Source of the DNA: Taenia hydatigena
Taxonomy: Eukaryota; Platyhelminthes; Cestoda; Cyclophyllidea; Taeniidae
Assembly (NCBI GenBank): GCA_036345935.2
Contig: JADWOT020000478.1
Location: forward strand, 20,169 to 84,168
Direction: 5' to 3'
Length of the DNA: 64,000 bases
The notes beneath the pieces are model-generated. The model did no database searches. It saw only the letters and a program-made list of their open reading frames with translations, and had not been told where the DNA came from. A program made the position numbers and the translations under genes. Below are positions 49,775 through 61,845 of the stretch, one piece after another (position 1 is the first letter of the stretch; each line of letters starts with the position of its first letter).

Positions 49775-50870
49775 TTGGATCCTCTGCGTATGCAACACTG
49801 ATGATATGCTTTTATACCCTCGTTTTTGATACTCTTGTTTGGGTGATTTGATAAGGATGACTTTGGAAGCTCATGCAAATGCAGTTTAGAAACGGCTCTA
49901 GCAACGTTGTGGCAAGATGTCTGCAGGAACTGCTTTAGCATTGCAAATTGCCTATTCCCTAAGTTCTGGGAGTTTTGATCGTTGCGCTCGAATGATTTTG
50001 CAATTAGATTTAGGGAAATGCAGATAACTGCATTAAATGACTAAAGCATCATGTGTCCAGTGTTGGCAGCTCGTGCGATTACCTATCGCTTAACGAGTAA
50101 GAGAGATCAGTTTGGTAAGAAACAGCAGATTACGCCACATGCTTTAGGTTGAAGACCAATGCCACTAGAAATCACCCTGACAGAGATTGCGTTGTACTCA
50201 TGTTCTCAGTGTTGGCGTGAATAATTGAATTTGCCATGGATGTATTCGCGATTGTTTAGTAAGTGTAGCAATGGCATTGATGGGACCACTTGTCACCAAA
50301 CTAAAGTTTAAAAGGGTAGTTTTCTGCGAATACGATACCAAAGAGTAAAACTCGGAGATTAATTGCATGGCAATGGTGCAATAGAAGTCGATGCCTATGA
50401 AATTAACAAGCCTCAGTCATGCTTAGACAACACAGTGTGGCGACAGGAGGTTCACAAACGTTTTTTCTGCTGTAGCTCTGCACTCAAATTCAAAGGAGAT
50501 GAATGTTTCATAACGGACGCTGAATAAAGCTCACGAACTAATACTTAGACACCAAAACTAGCTCGTAGAACACGTCAATAAATGGGTTTGAGACTACCTG
50601 TCATGAGTCAACTGGAAACGAGGCCGTAGTACACATCCCAGTGGTGGTCCTCATGTTTAGTCTCTCAGACATGTCCAACTATCTTGAGAATACCCGCACC
50701 TTGATAATAAGGTCACAAAGTGAGCAAGTGTGTGCTAACCTTCATCATGTTCCTCGAAGCTAAGTGCCTCATGTGATTGCATTTTGCCTAGCGCGTTAAA
50801 CGATAAGGTCATCCCAAAATCGAAAGCCTTCACCGACTGAGTTAATCGCTGTTGAATGACTTGGAACAAG
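49775..50870. other. Non-repeated stretch downstream of the F-box gene
   Basis: No module, domain or RNA gene seen. An AATAAA-like GAATAAAG occurs at about 50522 but is too far to assign as the gene's polyadenylation signal. Confidence 0.4.
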
Positions 50871-50873
50871 CAC

Positions 50874-52110
50874 AATTGTGGAGAAGTTGAGTACTCAAAG
50901 TCCTATCTGCAAAACTGTTGGTGGTGCAATGGACATTAATGACCCCACATTCAGCAAGACCCTTCCATTTTGTCCCGCATCTGAGCTTCCAACTTATCAT
51001 ATCATGTCCCACAATGTATCCATACATCAGGTCTCGAAGATCGCGCTGTCCAAATGTGTTTATTAGAAGACACAAATACGCCCAGAAGGCCACTGCTGCA
51101 GCATAGATTAACCACACAAAGCAATTTGCCCGCCCTTAACCCACGGCCCCGTTGCTTGCTTTTCCACTTTATTCAGCCTGTGGCAAAGTGAGAGGGGATC
51201 AACTTCACCCTTTCATGAAAATCGTCAGTTGGATCCCAATTACCACTGAAATACGGAAGTTACTTAACACTGTGACGGTAGTTGATTGCTGAGTATGCTA
51301 CTACAGAAGAGCGGAAACTTTTTGCGTTTATTGAATGACCGATTCCAGTAGGAGTACGTTTTGCTGTGTGGATGGATTTGTAGCAGAATGACTACAGTCT
51401 GGTCAAGGAATGAGTTCAATTCTAGTGACTTGGTAAGGGTTGCTGTACCAACCGATACAAAGTCAAATGCGTGTTGGCCGCAGGTAGTCCCGCCATCTAG
51501 GAAGTGACCAAGTGTGCCTAAATTTGCGAGTCACTGCAAACTGCCGATTCCACTAGTCGCAGTCACTGAGTTACAGTTTATTTGGGTCTGTTTGGTACCG
51601 GCATGCCATCAGGCATAACCACTCTCAAACTTGAGGTTAATCAGCACATTCTAGTAGGCGTTGCTGAGTTTTCGATTGTCGTGAATAGCAGCATCAAAAG
51701 AATCCGAACGAGACAGACTTTGTTTAATTGACTTAATGATGCTCTTAAGACCACCATACAGTTCCTCATAGCATGTGCCACAAATCTTACCAAATGTCTT
51801 TGTCATTTTCGATTACTATTATTATTATTATTATTGTCGAGACACCGTCCGTGGATCGCGGGAGAGATATAATGCACTAGATGCATTCAGTTTATGGTTC
51901 TGTACCCAGTTTCGAACTATACGAAGATTCGCGTCATTTGCCAAATAATTTTGCCTCCTCTCTTCTACTTTCCAACTTCCATGAAAAAGGTTAAATCGCT
52001 TTGTCAAATGTCTCAAAATAAAACTATTCATTCGATCATGCTGTCCTTTCAAATGTTACGAAATGGACAAAAGTTGAAAAACCCATAACAAATATCTTGG
52101 TCTTATCAAA
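50874..52110 (+). repeat. Dispersed repeat Q, split copy
   Basis: 50874-51002 and 51893-52110 match the continuous copy at 19498-19850. The intervening ~890 bp (51003-51892) is absent there and contains an ATT microsatellite. No gene is recognised in the intervening part. Confidence 0.75.
51814..51835. repeat. (TAT)n microsatellite
   Basis: About seven trinucleotide units, near the right end of the extra segment in repeat Q. Confidence 0.95.
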
Positions 52111-53199
52111 GGGAAAGTGCTCTATGAGCAGAGTTGTGCCCTACAAATTTAAAAGTGAAAGAAAGGCAAACAGGGCTCAACACAATTGCTACGAAGAGCC
52201 TTTCTTTTGGCTTATTGCAAGCACGACCTTCTGGTCATTCACTTAGAGCCTGCTGCAAATATTTAGCGCATTAGGTTATGTCGACACTGTAGGAAAGTGA
52301 GTTGCAGTCCTGATCCTATTTATTCACAATTGGCGGGCATTAATTTTTGCGTATTTTTACAAACGCTGCATCGATGAGACGCTCAAACACCTTTGAGGGA
52401 TATCGGTGTCTAAAATGTTTTTTTCACTCTGAGTGAATTCAATAAACCGCTGCTAGTCTTCTTGCTGGGCTGATACAAGGGTCTCTTTCTTTAACGAAAG
52501 GACGTTCATACGTTGTCTAAGCTGTTTTCTGTTTTCACTAAATTGTGGGGCGAATCGTTCCGCATTGTGTTTATTATTTGATAGGACTTATCTTAAAGGA
52601 GCATTTGTGCCTTGGTAGGCGGAAAGTTGAGAGTGCTTTCATTACCATGTTTAGACGGTTCGTCAGGAAGGGACGTCAGCAAAGTGATGCAGACGCTAAG
52701 CCTAATCGATGAGTCGTGGTAAAAGCAGACAATGTTGCAGTACGTGCTACATTCTGAAGCAAATCTACTTAATATCATCAAAGTTGGACGGGCACTGCTG
52801 ACTCTAGTGTACGAGAGCTTGCGATTATCTTTCTGCCAAACACTTGTTCCAAGTCTGGTATTCGTCCGGCAAGACGAAACGTTGAACACTGCAACAAACA
52901 CATTTACAAAACATACTACTGCCAATTTGTAAGTAGTAACATTTTGTTAGCTTTTAACTTCTGCCTGTGACATGAACATTGTGAGCTAACTCATGTCGAT
53001 GTGAATGTACTTGCGTATTCACTAAACCTTTCCAAACTATCTAAAACAGCAGTGTGCTTAACATTCTGCAAAACTATGTATTGGTTTTCAGTAAATTTGT
53101 ATCCGCTCCTATGTTTGTCAATTTAAAATTTTTACGTGCGTGGACAAAGCCACTAGACCAAAAACCGTCAAAACTCAGTTTCATGGCATAACACTTCCC
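52111..53199. other. Low-similarity stretch with a post-core remnant
   Basis: 52700-52760 (CGTGGTAAAAGCAGACAATG) resembles the post-core section. A 110-codon reverse frame at 52593-52925 overlaps it and has no domain. Nothing else is supported. Confidence 0.4.
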
Positions 53200-53437
53200 A
53201 AATGACAGTCCACTTTGCGCATGTGCACACAGAACCTATTTACTCTCCCTCCCAATCGTTTAGCTTTTAATATCGTTAGATTTGGCAAGACTCAGCACAC
53301 TTTCACAATTCACCTAATATGGAACAGAAATGACTGCTCGATATGTTTCGTTTCCACTCCTCATGGAGTAGTCGTTCAATGCTTCGTGTGTGTAAGGCAG
53401 CATTAAGTAAAACGAATGGAATTGGAGAGAGGTCAAT

Positions 53438-53548
53438 TAGGTGTTGACATAGCTGGCTTCGTTGCAGGAACCCACATCGCTACTGGAGCGATATTTTCAC
53501 TCCTCTCATGACTCCCGTTAAAGAGTACTCGCACCGAGACTATAAATA
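53438..53548 (-). repeat. Core element copy
   Basis: Plus strand: AGGTGTTGACATAGCTGGCT, TACTGGAGCGATATTTTCAC, CTCCTCTCATGACTCCCGTT. Confidence 0.8.
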
Positions 53549-53976
53549 GGAATTCGCAAAGTGGTTAGCAGTGAGATAGGATGACAGAGCGAAGTAGAGA
53601 AGATGCATTTGATGTGGATGAGTGTGTTAGTACATTTTGATCCGATTTGTGGACCGACCCGAAACATCGGACAAGCAGTTGCGATCGTCTGAAAAGCAAA
53701 GTCAGGAATTTTCGAGTTTCTTTATATTCGCCGATTCTGTGCGATCTGATGAAATTGAAGTAAAGAGGCAGGTCTGTGCTAAAATGCGAATGAAGGTGGA
53801 TGATGTGCTGGACATGCTGCAGTGCGGTATTGGAGGAAGTCAACACCGTGTGCTTACAAGGCAGTGTTCGTTCGGCACGGCCAAGGTGTTATTTCCATCG
53901 TCGCCTTCGCCGATCGTAAAGAATTAACTTCCAATTTGACATTCTCCTAATTTTAAAGTCCAGCATTCAGTGTTTT

Positions 53977-54025
53977 CGTCAGCACCTCTGTAGTGAATGT
54001 GTCCCATCACTGCCTTTAGCTGACG
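53977..54025. repeat. Conserved double-stem palindrome
   Basis: Perfect 7-bp ends; inner GTAGTG/CACTGC, so both stems are largely kept. Confidence 0.8.
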
Positions 54026-54080
54026 AACATCAAATGAAATTGCAATTAAGTGGGTGCTGTCAGTATCCGACGTTTCGATC

Positions 54081-54967
54081 ACACATATTCATGTTGACTG
54101 CTGTACACTCAGTAGAGATTGCACATGAATTGTTCAAAATCACAACGGGCGTGATTTTATGTGCCTACGTAAGGGGCTATTCACATCGGCAGTACATGCA
54201 TGGCAGCAGGTCTAACTGTGCATTTGTGGAATGAAAATAGTGAAACGTCTCCAGCTCTGTAGGTCTCAAGGCAACAATCGTCTTGATTTGTAACGTCTTC
54301 CTATGTCGCTTTGAGGGTAGGTGTGTTCAAAAGCGAATTGCAGCGAAGTGTTTGAAGGTGGTAAACGTCGCACGTAAGTCAAAAGCAGCTGCAATCGCCT
54401 GTTTTTTGTGAATGCTTTTGGATTGTTAATTTGATGGGTTACTTCGCGTTGGACAAGCACAATTGGTGTGCGCTGTAAGGAACGACGATAATGGCGATGC
54501 ATGCAGTCGGATTGACACTGAGCGGTTGATAAGACCGTTGTTTGCCTCATTAATGGACAGTTACTCTGGTTATCCTCTTTACTGAATGTAAACTGTCCAC
54601 GAATGATTGTCTCCAAAACTGCAGGTCTAATTCATTTACTGACCTGAGTTCTTTGGATAGCCAGTTTGGGAGCGAATGGTAATGCTGTACCACTAGTGCT
54701 GATGCGATGGGAAACAGATGGAAAATTGTCGGAAGCACTGAGTGTGAGATGAGAGGTATGGTTGGACCGAAACGAAGTGATACAGGTGCTGTGTAGAGAT
54801 TAGCCTGCCCTAATGACGTCTACGGTTACGTTTAAGATTGGATCCCATTTCCAGCATTCACTTCTGGCATTGTGTCCTTTAGTGCCCTTGATTACGTTTT
54901 CAATTGCATTCTTTGATGGTAAAAGTGCTATGTGGACTCGTTATTGCTCCACAAACCTGATCTCATG
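54081..54967. repeat. Repeat segment missing at the right arm's end
   Basis: Lies between the two halves of the third copy. At the corresponding place in the right arm (about 32222) the halves are joined directly. The segment itself contains family sections (GGATCCCATTTCCAGCATTC near 54840; compare 3350-3370). Confidence 0.65.
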
Positions 54968-57235
54968 CAGTCTATTGAATTGCCTCGCCTCTTGCCCGCT
55001 CAGACGTCGCACATTTTTACAACTTCTGAGTTGGTAGAGGGACGCTATTAAAGTTTGCTTAAGGCAAGTGAGTGTCCATATCACGGTAGAGCAAAAGTAC
55101 AACTTCCCTGTATTCACAACAAGTGAGACAACATGTTGAAGTTCCTCACCTTGACAGAACACAAAATAACGACTCTTCCTCATAAACTTGCATTCAAAGT
55201 AGCAAACAGCCATTTGTAATGGCAGTTAAATACCTCCAAGCAAAAGTTAATGCATCTATTCGATGTCACCGCTACCTGTATAGGTAAGATGAAGGTCTCA
55301 CATTCTCAGTCAATCAGCAGAACATTCAGTTGTAGCAGTCACCTCGTTAATCAAGAAGAAAGGAGAGCAGAGACAGTGTAGAGCGCACAAAACAGTGTTA
55401 CACTCCCTAGCTTTCTGCATGACTTAAAATTACAAAAACCCTTTAAATGTAGACTGCGAATCGTCTTCCGCACCCTAAAACTTTCATTTCCCACAAACTT
55501 TTGCCCAATTTCGTGAGTCCCTCTTTCGCCCTCTAGCAGTCAAATTGGTGCCACCAACATCCTTCCTGCCAATTTTAACAACCAGGAATTTGAAGGTGAA
55601 GTGGATCTACACCTCTTCTGAATGAGTACATTCGTACATCCCTTGAATCAACTGAGTGAGTGAAGTGCCATTTGATGAGAAGGAGGCAACACGCAAGTGC
55701 CACACTGGCTCGGACTGCCCCACGCCGAGGTGACGAGTCTGCATAGCAACGAAGAATGTAAATGAAGATATAATCAAACCAGAAGTGCTTGCTGGAAAAG
55801 AAGCTCAGTTGTATGTGTAGACGTGGGAACTATTGCGGCAAGTGAAATCCAACACAGCACCTGCATCACTTCATTTCAAGCTACCTACGCTTCCTCCTCT
55901 GCAACTTAGAGTTTCCAAAAATTCTTGGACTGATGACAATCGCATCAGAACCATTGATACAGAATTCTTTTTTGATTCCAAAATGGATTATTCTAAAAAA
56001 TCCAAATTTTTCTTTAACTGAACCTGCAACCTTAAAAAGTGGTTGTGAACACTGGGTATTCAGTAAAAAGGACAAACGCAATACGCAAACGCTTCACGCC
56101 ACAAACTACTCATCAATCATTTAAACTGGGATTTTATTGCTTACCTACATTCATCCCGACGAACTGAACCACCAAATGCCTTTATTTGCAGTGCACACCT
56201 CTTCCACCCACCCATTGGGGAACACTCGAGCGTGAACAGTACCACAACGAAGCAACGATTAAAAACTTATCACACGTTACGATGAATATTAGTGGATTCC
56301 TTTTGAAGCAGGATGAATCTGTCATAGCTGTGTTTCAATGTAAGGTGAAACGACGTTGAATTCTTTCAAACTTTTCACTGGCCTTTAGTATTGTACAAAG
56401 CGATGCTAAAATGAGTCAAAAGGCATTCGAATTCACAACGACACGATGCCTAAAGATCGACGAGGCTGGTTGGGGTGTGTTGACGACCACGAATCACACA
56501 TTCAATTCCTGCCATTCCACAACTCCATAGTTGGGCTTGCTGCCACGCCTTTACTGTGAGTGTGAATACCCCGTTAAGTAGGCATATCTCGTCACGTCCA
56601 TTGTGATTTGAACAATGTCAGAGAATGCAAAATGTGCGACTGCGACGTCGTGTACTGCGAGCACCCTTTCACTTGCAGCAGCGCTTGATTTATGTCAAGG
56701 GACAAAGAACTGGATTTGATAGGAACAAAATAAAATGAGACTGTGATTGTGGATTCCACATAAATGACCAAGTAGATGCTGGCGTTGTGACAGCAGGACT
56801 TGCACATAGCGCATATGGGTTCTTTGCGAGCTGCAGAATAGAAGGGAGGGCAACTGACGCATTAATTGTGACAAGCGTGCACAAGTTCTTCTAATTCTTC
56901 GAGGTAATCAGTGAATCGCATTGAAGCTAAAACACCTTCATCTACATAAACCGCAGGATCTCATTGCTAGTTGTTGTGTTTGGACCTATTGCATATCCTC
57001 ACTTCTAGCACACTTCAACCAAATTCACGAGAGGAGTAAAAATGTCGCTTCAGCTGCGATGTGGGTTCATGCAGTGAAGTGGGTCACACCAACACCTGAT
57101 CTAGCCGTTTCCTTTGGTGCAATCTTGCCGTTCCTTCCATCTAACAGTGTTTGTTCATGCCACAATCTTCAACTGTGTGCAAAAGAATGCGACATATCAA
57201 GCCTGCACTTAGTGAAAGCACAAACATTTATCCTA
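54968..57235 (+). repeat. Third, diverged copy of the outer large-arm sequence
   Basis: Direct match to 1-2200 and inverted match to about 29980-32220. Similarity ends at about 57235, where sequence switches to a reversed L module (TAGCATTTTATTTATGACTT). Useful for deciding which arm carries derived changes. Contains a core at 56995-57102. Confidence 0.85.
56995..57102 (+). repeat. Core element copy
   Basis: TTCACGAGAGGAGTAAAAAT, GTCGCTTCAGCTGCGATGTG. Closer to consensus than the matching left-arm copy at 1959-2065. Confidence 0.75.
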
Positions 57236-58870
57236 ATGCTTCCTGTAGCATTTTATTTATGACTTTGAGCTTCTTGCCACAGGACTTTGTTCTGCCCCCA
57301 GACATCTCCTCCAAGTGCATTCGACTTTAGTGGGTGTAGAAGATGATGATGCGTAGATGCAGATACATCAGAATTGCCACCAATGCAATTAGGTTGGGGT
57401 GTGTTGGCAGCCGAGTTGTCCATGCAACGCAGCTGATAGCTGCAATTGTGGAAGGCTGCAAATCGGTTTAACTAGCTCTCTCCTCAAAATGCAAAAGCCT
57501 TTTTGTCTATCATTTCATCCTACATCAGTGCCACGGTATGTGGGTCCAATTAGGAGCAACAAGTCCTACCATCTTGCATCTCAGAGTGTTTATTACACGT
57601 AGGTAAGTACTTCAGTGCCTCATGCTTGCTTAGACGTCGCATACGTGTGAGGTGTTTTTAATGTTATGCATTTGTAATGAAAGGGTGTGAAAGCATTGGG
57701 AGGGACGGCAACTTCTGGGACGACACTGTGAAGCTACTACGAGTTTTCTGAGACAGGTGAGTGTTGAGGTAAGGCTTGGCCAAAATTGCAAGTGCCATGT
57801 ATTCCACGACAAGTGGAACAACACGGTGAAGCCGCTCACTTTGGTGGCGCACTAAATAATACCCTCCGTTTCAACACACCCATTCACAGTTGTGATGCAT
57901 GTCTGTGATGCGGGTTAGGGACATGGAACATGGTGCTGTGAGGGCAGATGGCGAGTTCTGCACACCCTTGAGCCTTTTTACATAATTTGACTTTCGGTAG
58001 AAATGCTGTACGTGCTACACCATCACCTGCTTCTGCCATGATTGACGCAGCTAAATGTGCAACTGTTCTACCCTGCAGACTATTGTTTCACATTACGAGT
58101 GGCATACAATCATGAGCACAATCAGACCAGTGAAAGTGGGCTTATGTAAATAATGAGGTTTTTTTGAGATTTAGGATAAATGTTCATCGCATCAGAATGT
58201 GCACTTTGTGGCATGGACAAACAAACACGAAAGCTGCATTAGATGGCGAAATAGGTAGACGAAACCAAAAGGAACCGAATAGAGTTTGAGTAAAGAAAAT
58301 CAGGTGTGTGCAGAGCTGACTTCATTGTATGAACCCACATCATCGCTGTAGCGATGTTTTCACCCCTCTAGTGACTTCTGTTGAAGTGTTCTCGAATCGC
58401 GACTATAAAGTGGGCCCAAGCACAGCGGCGAGCAGTGAAAGGGGACAGAATGGTGGAAACCATAGGCTGCATTTGATCAAGATGAGAACGGTGGCACGTT
58501 CTGATGCGAGGCATCGCAGAACCTTTGTGGGCTCGTAAGTCAAGGGAAAATGGGGATTTGTTGTTTGATTTACAAGTAGTGCGTCACTTGTTCTGCATTC
58601 TTACTAGCTAGATTTTAGAGGCAATAGGCGAGTCAGAGTATCAATTAAGGTGGGTGCTACTTTGGTCACGATGCAGTTCGGCATTGAGAGAAGTTAAAAT
58701 CCTTTATATGCGGGGCTCTATTCGTTTGACTTCATGCTCCGTGTTTTGCACTGCTGTTTAGGAGGCATGACCAAGGTAATATATGCACAGTAAGTCATAC
58801 CAATTTGGCTGTTTTTCCACGACTTCCAGTTGTCACAATGCCAACATTCACTTAGGTAAATTTTTTGGTT
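57236..58870 (-). repeat. Reversed L module, post-core section and unit
   Basis: Reads backwards: L module part (57240-57610), post-core section (57620-58090), core (58305-58413), TATA-like (58701-58710), middle section to the palindrome at 58875. It is the reverse of the order in 46140-47890 and most like that copy. Missing the distal half of L. Confidence 0.75.
58305..58413 (-). repeat. Core element copy
   Basis: Plus strand: ACATCATCGCTGTAGCGATG, CCTCTAGTGACTTCTGTTGA, TGTTCTCGAATCGCGACTAT. Confidence 0.75.
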
Positions 58871-58874
58871 TATT

Positions 58875-58922
58875 CGTCAGCTTGCCAAAACACAGGTTTC
58901 TTGTACTGCCTTCCAGCTGACG
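58875..58922. repeat. Conserved double-stem palindrome
   Basis: Perfect 7-bp ends. Counterpart of 38742-38789 at the start of copy Y. Confidence 0.8.
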
Positions 58923-60194
58923 TATAGGAATCGCGATTGTATTTAATGGGAACCCATCAGCTCCCGACGTTGCGATCGCACACCTCCTATTCATCCTTGC
59001 ACCTTCTTTGAAACAAACTGCAGTGTAACTGTTTTACTAACAAGATGTGACATTTCATGTGCCTGCGTCATTAGTTATTCACAGCGGTGGTAAACGTGTG
59101 GTGGCAAGTCAAACCGCGGCGTTGTGAATTGGAAGAAATCACTTTCATCAACCAACGCTTTCAGTCCTGTTGGCCTCAAGACAGCACGGCGTCGAGAATT
59201 GGAACGTCATCTTACCTCACTTCCAGAGTGAGTGTACACAATACTAGAAGTCGGCAGGAAGTTTGTAGGGGGTCGACAACGAAGTCTTCAACATTGGAGC
59301 TCTAAAGCAGAAAGTAATTTTGATTGAATTTGCCCTCCTTCCTACGATGAGCTGCGATCTCTGGTAGTGCGTTGAATGCTTTGAATCGCCGCTTTGCTCG
59401 GCTACTTTTCATTGGATGGATAAAAGCAGGGTTTACAGCAGGAGACGACACAGATGGCGGTAGAGGCATTCGGGTGCTTTTAGATAGCTAATAAGATTTT
59501 TGTTTGAATGACTGATGAAGTAGTTATTGGTGGGCAGTGTTCAGGCGTTTTATCGTTCGTTTTTTTTAATGAATACGCGTAATTCACATCATATAATCTC
59601 TAAGGCTACAGATCCAATTCTTTCGAACATCCGAGTTCCATTGATGGCCTTCTCGGAATCAATCAGTAATGCTCCATGGATGATGCTGGTGCAATGGAAA
59701 TCGGCTCAATGAATAATGGAAAACTAAGTGGTAGATTAGGAGATTTAGGTAACTCGAGGTGAAGTGATGCGGATGTTGTGTAGAGTTTGACTTGCCTCAA
59801 TAAGTTCTACATTGACACTTATGATTGGTTCCCATTTTCAGCATCCACTTTTAATCTGATTCCCTTTGGTGCGGTTGATTACGTCTTCATTTACATTCCT
59901 AATGGACAGAGTTGCTATGGGGTTTCGTCATCTCATCGTGAGGCAGTCGAATCCGGAGTGGCATTGAAGTGGTGTTTCATTCGCATCAAGTGACAATTCT
60001 CATGGTCCACTCAGTTCATTAAAGGTGTACAAATAAACTCACTTACATGAGGTATAGATTTGCTTTTATTTAACATCTCTTATTGCGATTCTGACAAAGG
60101 TATTTTAAAGGTTCTATATTGATGGCCAGAAGGCGAAAAGAGGAGAATGACGCACGAACTAAGGAGATGTGTGGGGAAGAAGGTTCAAGGTAGT

Positions 60195-61259
60195 GTTTGA
60201 GAATCGCAAGTGGTAGAAAGTGGAGAACGATCTACAGTTCTCTCTGAAGGGCTTTCGCAATCTGTCATATCCCGTATTACAATTAACATTAACAGTTCTG
60301 GTGCCTGTTTGTGGCACTGTTGAGAAACATTGCGACACGGTGCTGTGAGGGCAGTTGGCATGTACTTTACATGCAGTTTCACTCGCAACCTTGCTTTTCC
60401 AACTAGATCAGAAGTTAATTTGGACTAGAACTTAGGGCGGACACAATGACTTGACGGTGGAATTTGCAAATGCTGTGGAAAAGGGCGTGTAAAGTGAATG
60501 AAATAGCCATTGCGATTGTCGCAGTTCTCCTTAGACTAAGAAGTTTGGGATATTCTCATCACAGTACGAGCCTGCACACTGTTGGTATGCGGTCGTTGCG
60601 CTGATATTGTGGCATTAAAGCGAAGTCTAGCATCATTTCTATGAAGGAAGCCACGGCCCTACTACTTTCGTCCACTAGTAGCACAAAGCGATGCATAAAT
60701 TTTGACCAATTGAAGGAAAAATGTGACACGGTATGATGACTTTTAAACAAAGGCTTTCTCCGATTCAATTGTTCTCTTTGATACCAAATCCGGCAAAGTG
60801 TGGCGGACATAAAAAGCCATTTCTGAACGTTGCTAAATGCTTAAAAGTGAGAACTTATGCATCTTAGGCAGAATGAGGGTCTTGCTCTTTTTATTCAATC
60901 GTCAAATCCCTTAGACGTGACAGTCACGCCATCAATGCATAATGGGAAGGCGGAGCGACAACTTATCCACCTCCTGATGATACAAGTCGCCAAATTTTAC
61001 CGCACACATGCATCAAAGCAGTGCAGGAATGTGCTGAAAAGGAGGCTGTTATTTAGTAGTTCAATAAAGTGGACCACTTTACCGTGTTGTCTCAATTGTC
61101 GTAGGATACATAGCACATGCACTTTTGCCCAAATTTGATCTCAACACTTACCAGCCTCAAGGAATGCGTAGTAGAAGCAGGCTGTCGTCTCAGAGTTATT
61201 TTCCCTCCCAAATGCTTTCGCACCCTTTTATTACAACTGCATGACAATGAAGCCACTTT
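60195..61259 (+). repeat. Mismatch-free tract shared with 40264-41328
   Basis: Differences resume immediately at 61260 and cluster (several within 40 bp), as at a conversion-tract edge. Confidence 0.85.
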
Positions 61260-61845
61260 GCAAGTATGCGACATCGAAGTAAGCAAGAGACATGGAAGTG
61301 CTTTCTCACATGTGACGCACACTTGGAGATGAAATATGGGAGAAGTGATTGCTCCTAAGTGGACTCACACCCCTTCGCACTGATGTGAGATGGAATGATA
61401 GGAGGATAGGCCTTTGCATAGTAAGAAGGAAGCTATTCCAAAATTGCTTCTACAATTTACATTGCACGGTCCACATGGCTGCCTACACACCCTAGCCCAT
61501 TCACATTGGTGACAACTCTGATTCGTCTACATCCACGCATTCGTAGCTATTACTCCAACCTAAGCCAAATGTACTTTTGAAAGAGGTCTACTGATAGAAC
61601 GAAGTCCTGTCAGAAGAAGCTGGGGGCTGGAGATAAAATGCCGCGGGAAGCATCTGCATCATGCCGTGCTTTTGATGTACGATGCAAGGTTTAATGTCAT
61701 GTTCGGCCAGTAAGAAGGTGAATTGGCTGATTTGAAAAGTTGAGAGAAGGATAGGTTTGATGTCAAATGGATGTAATAAAAGGGCTTAATTTACTCTATC
61801 CTGCCAGCATCTGCTGAAACACAAGAGTAAGGAAAGCTTACTGGA

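Larger units (their letters stand above)
53200..54080 (-). repeat. Inverted diverged copy of 32230-33140
   Basis: Shares palindrome (53977-54025), core (53438-53548) and the best-kept open frame (53215-53406) with the region just beyond the right arm. Confidence 0.8.
58875..61845 (+). repeat. Direct repeat, copy Y
   Basis: Partner of copy X. It follows X up to AAAGCTTACTG(G)AATGTGT at about 61845, then switches to sequence of the large arm. Contains the identical tract 60195-61259. Confidence 0.9.
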
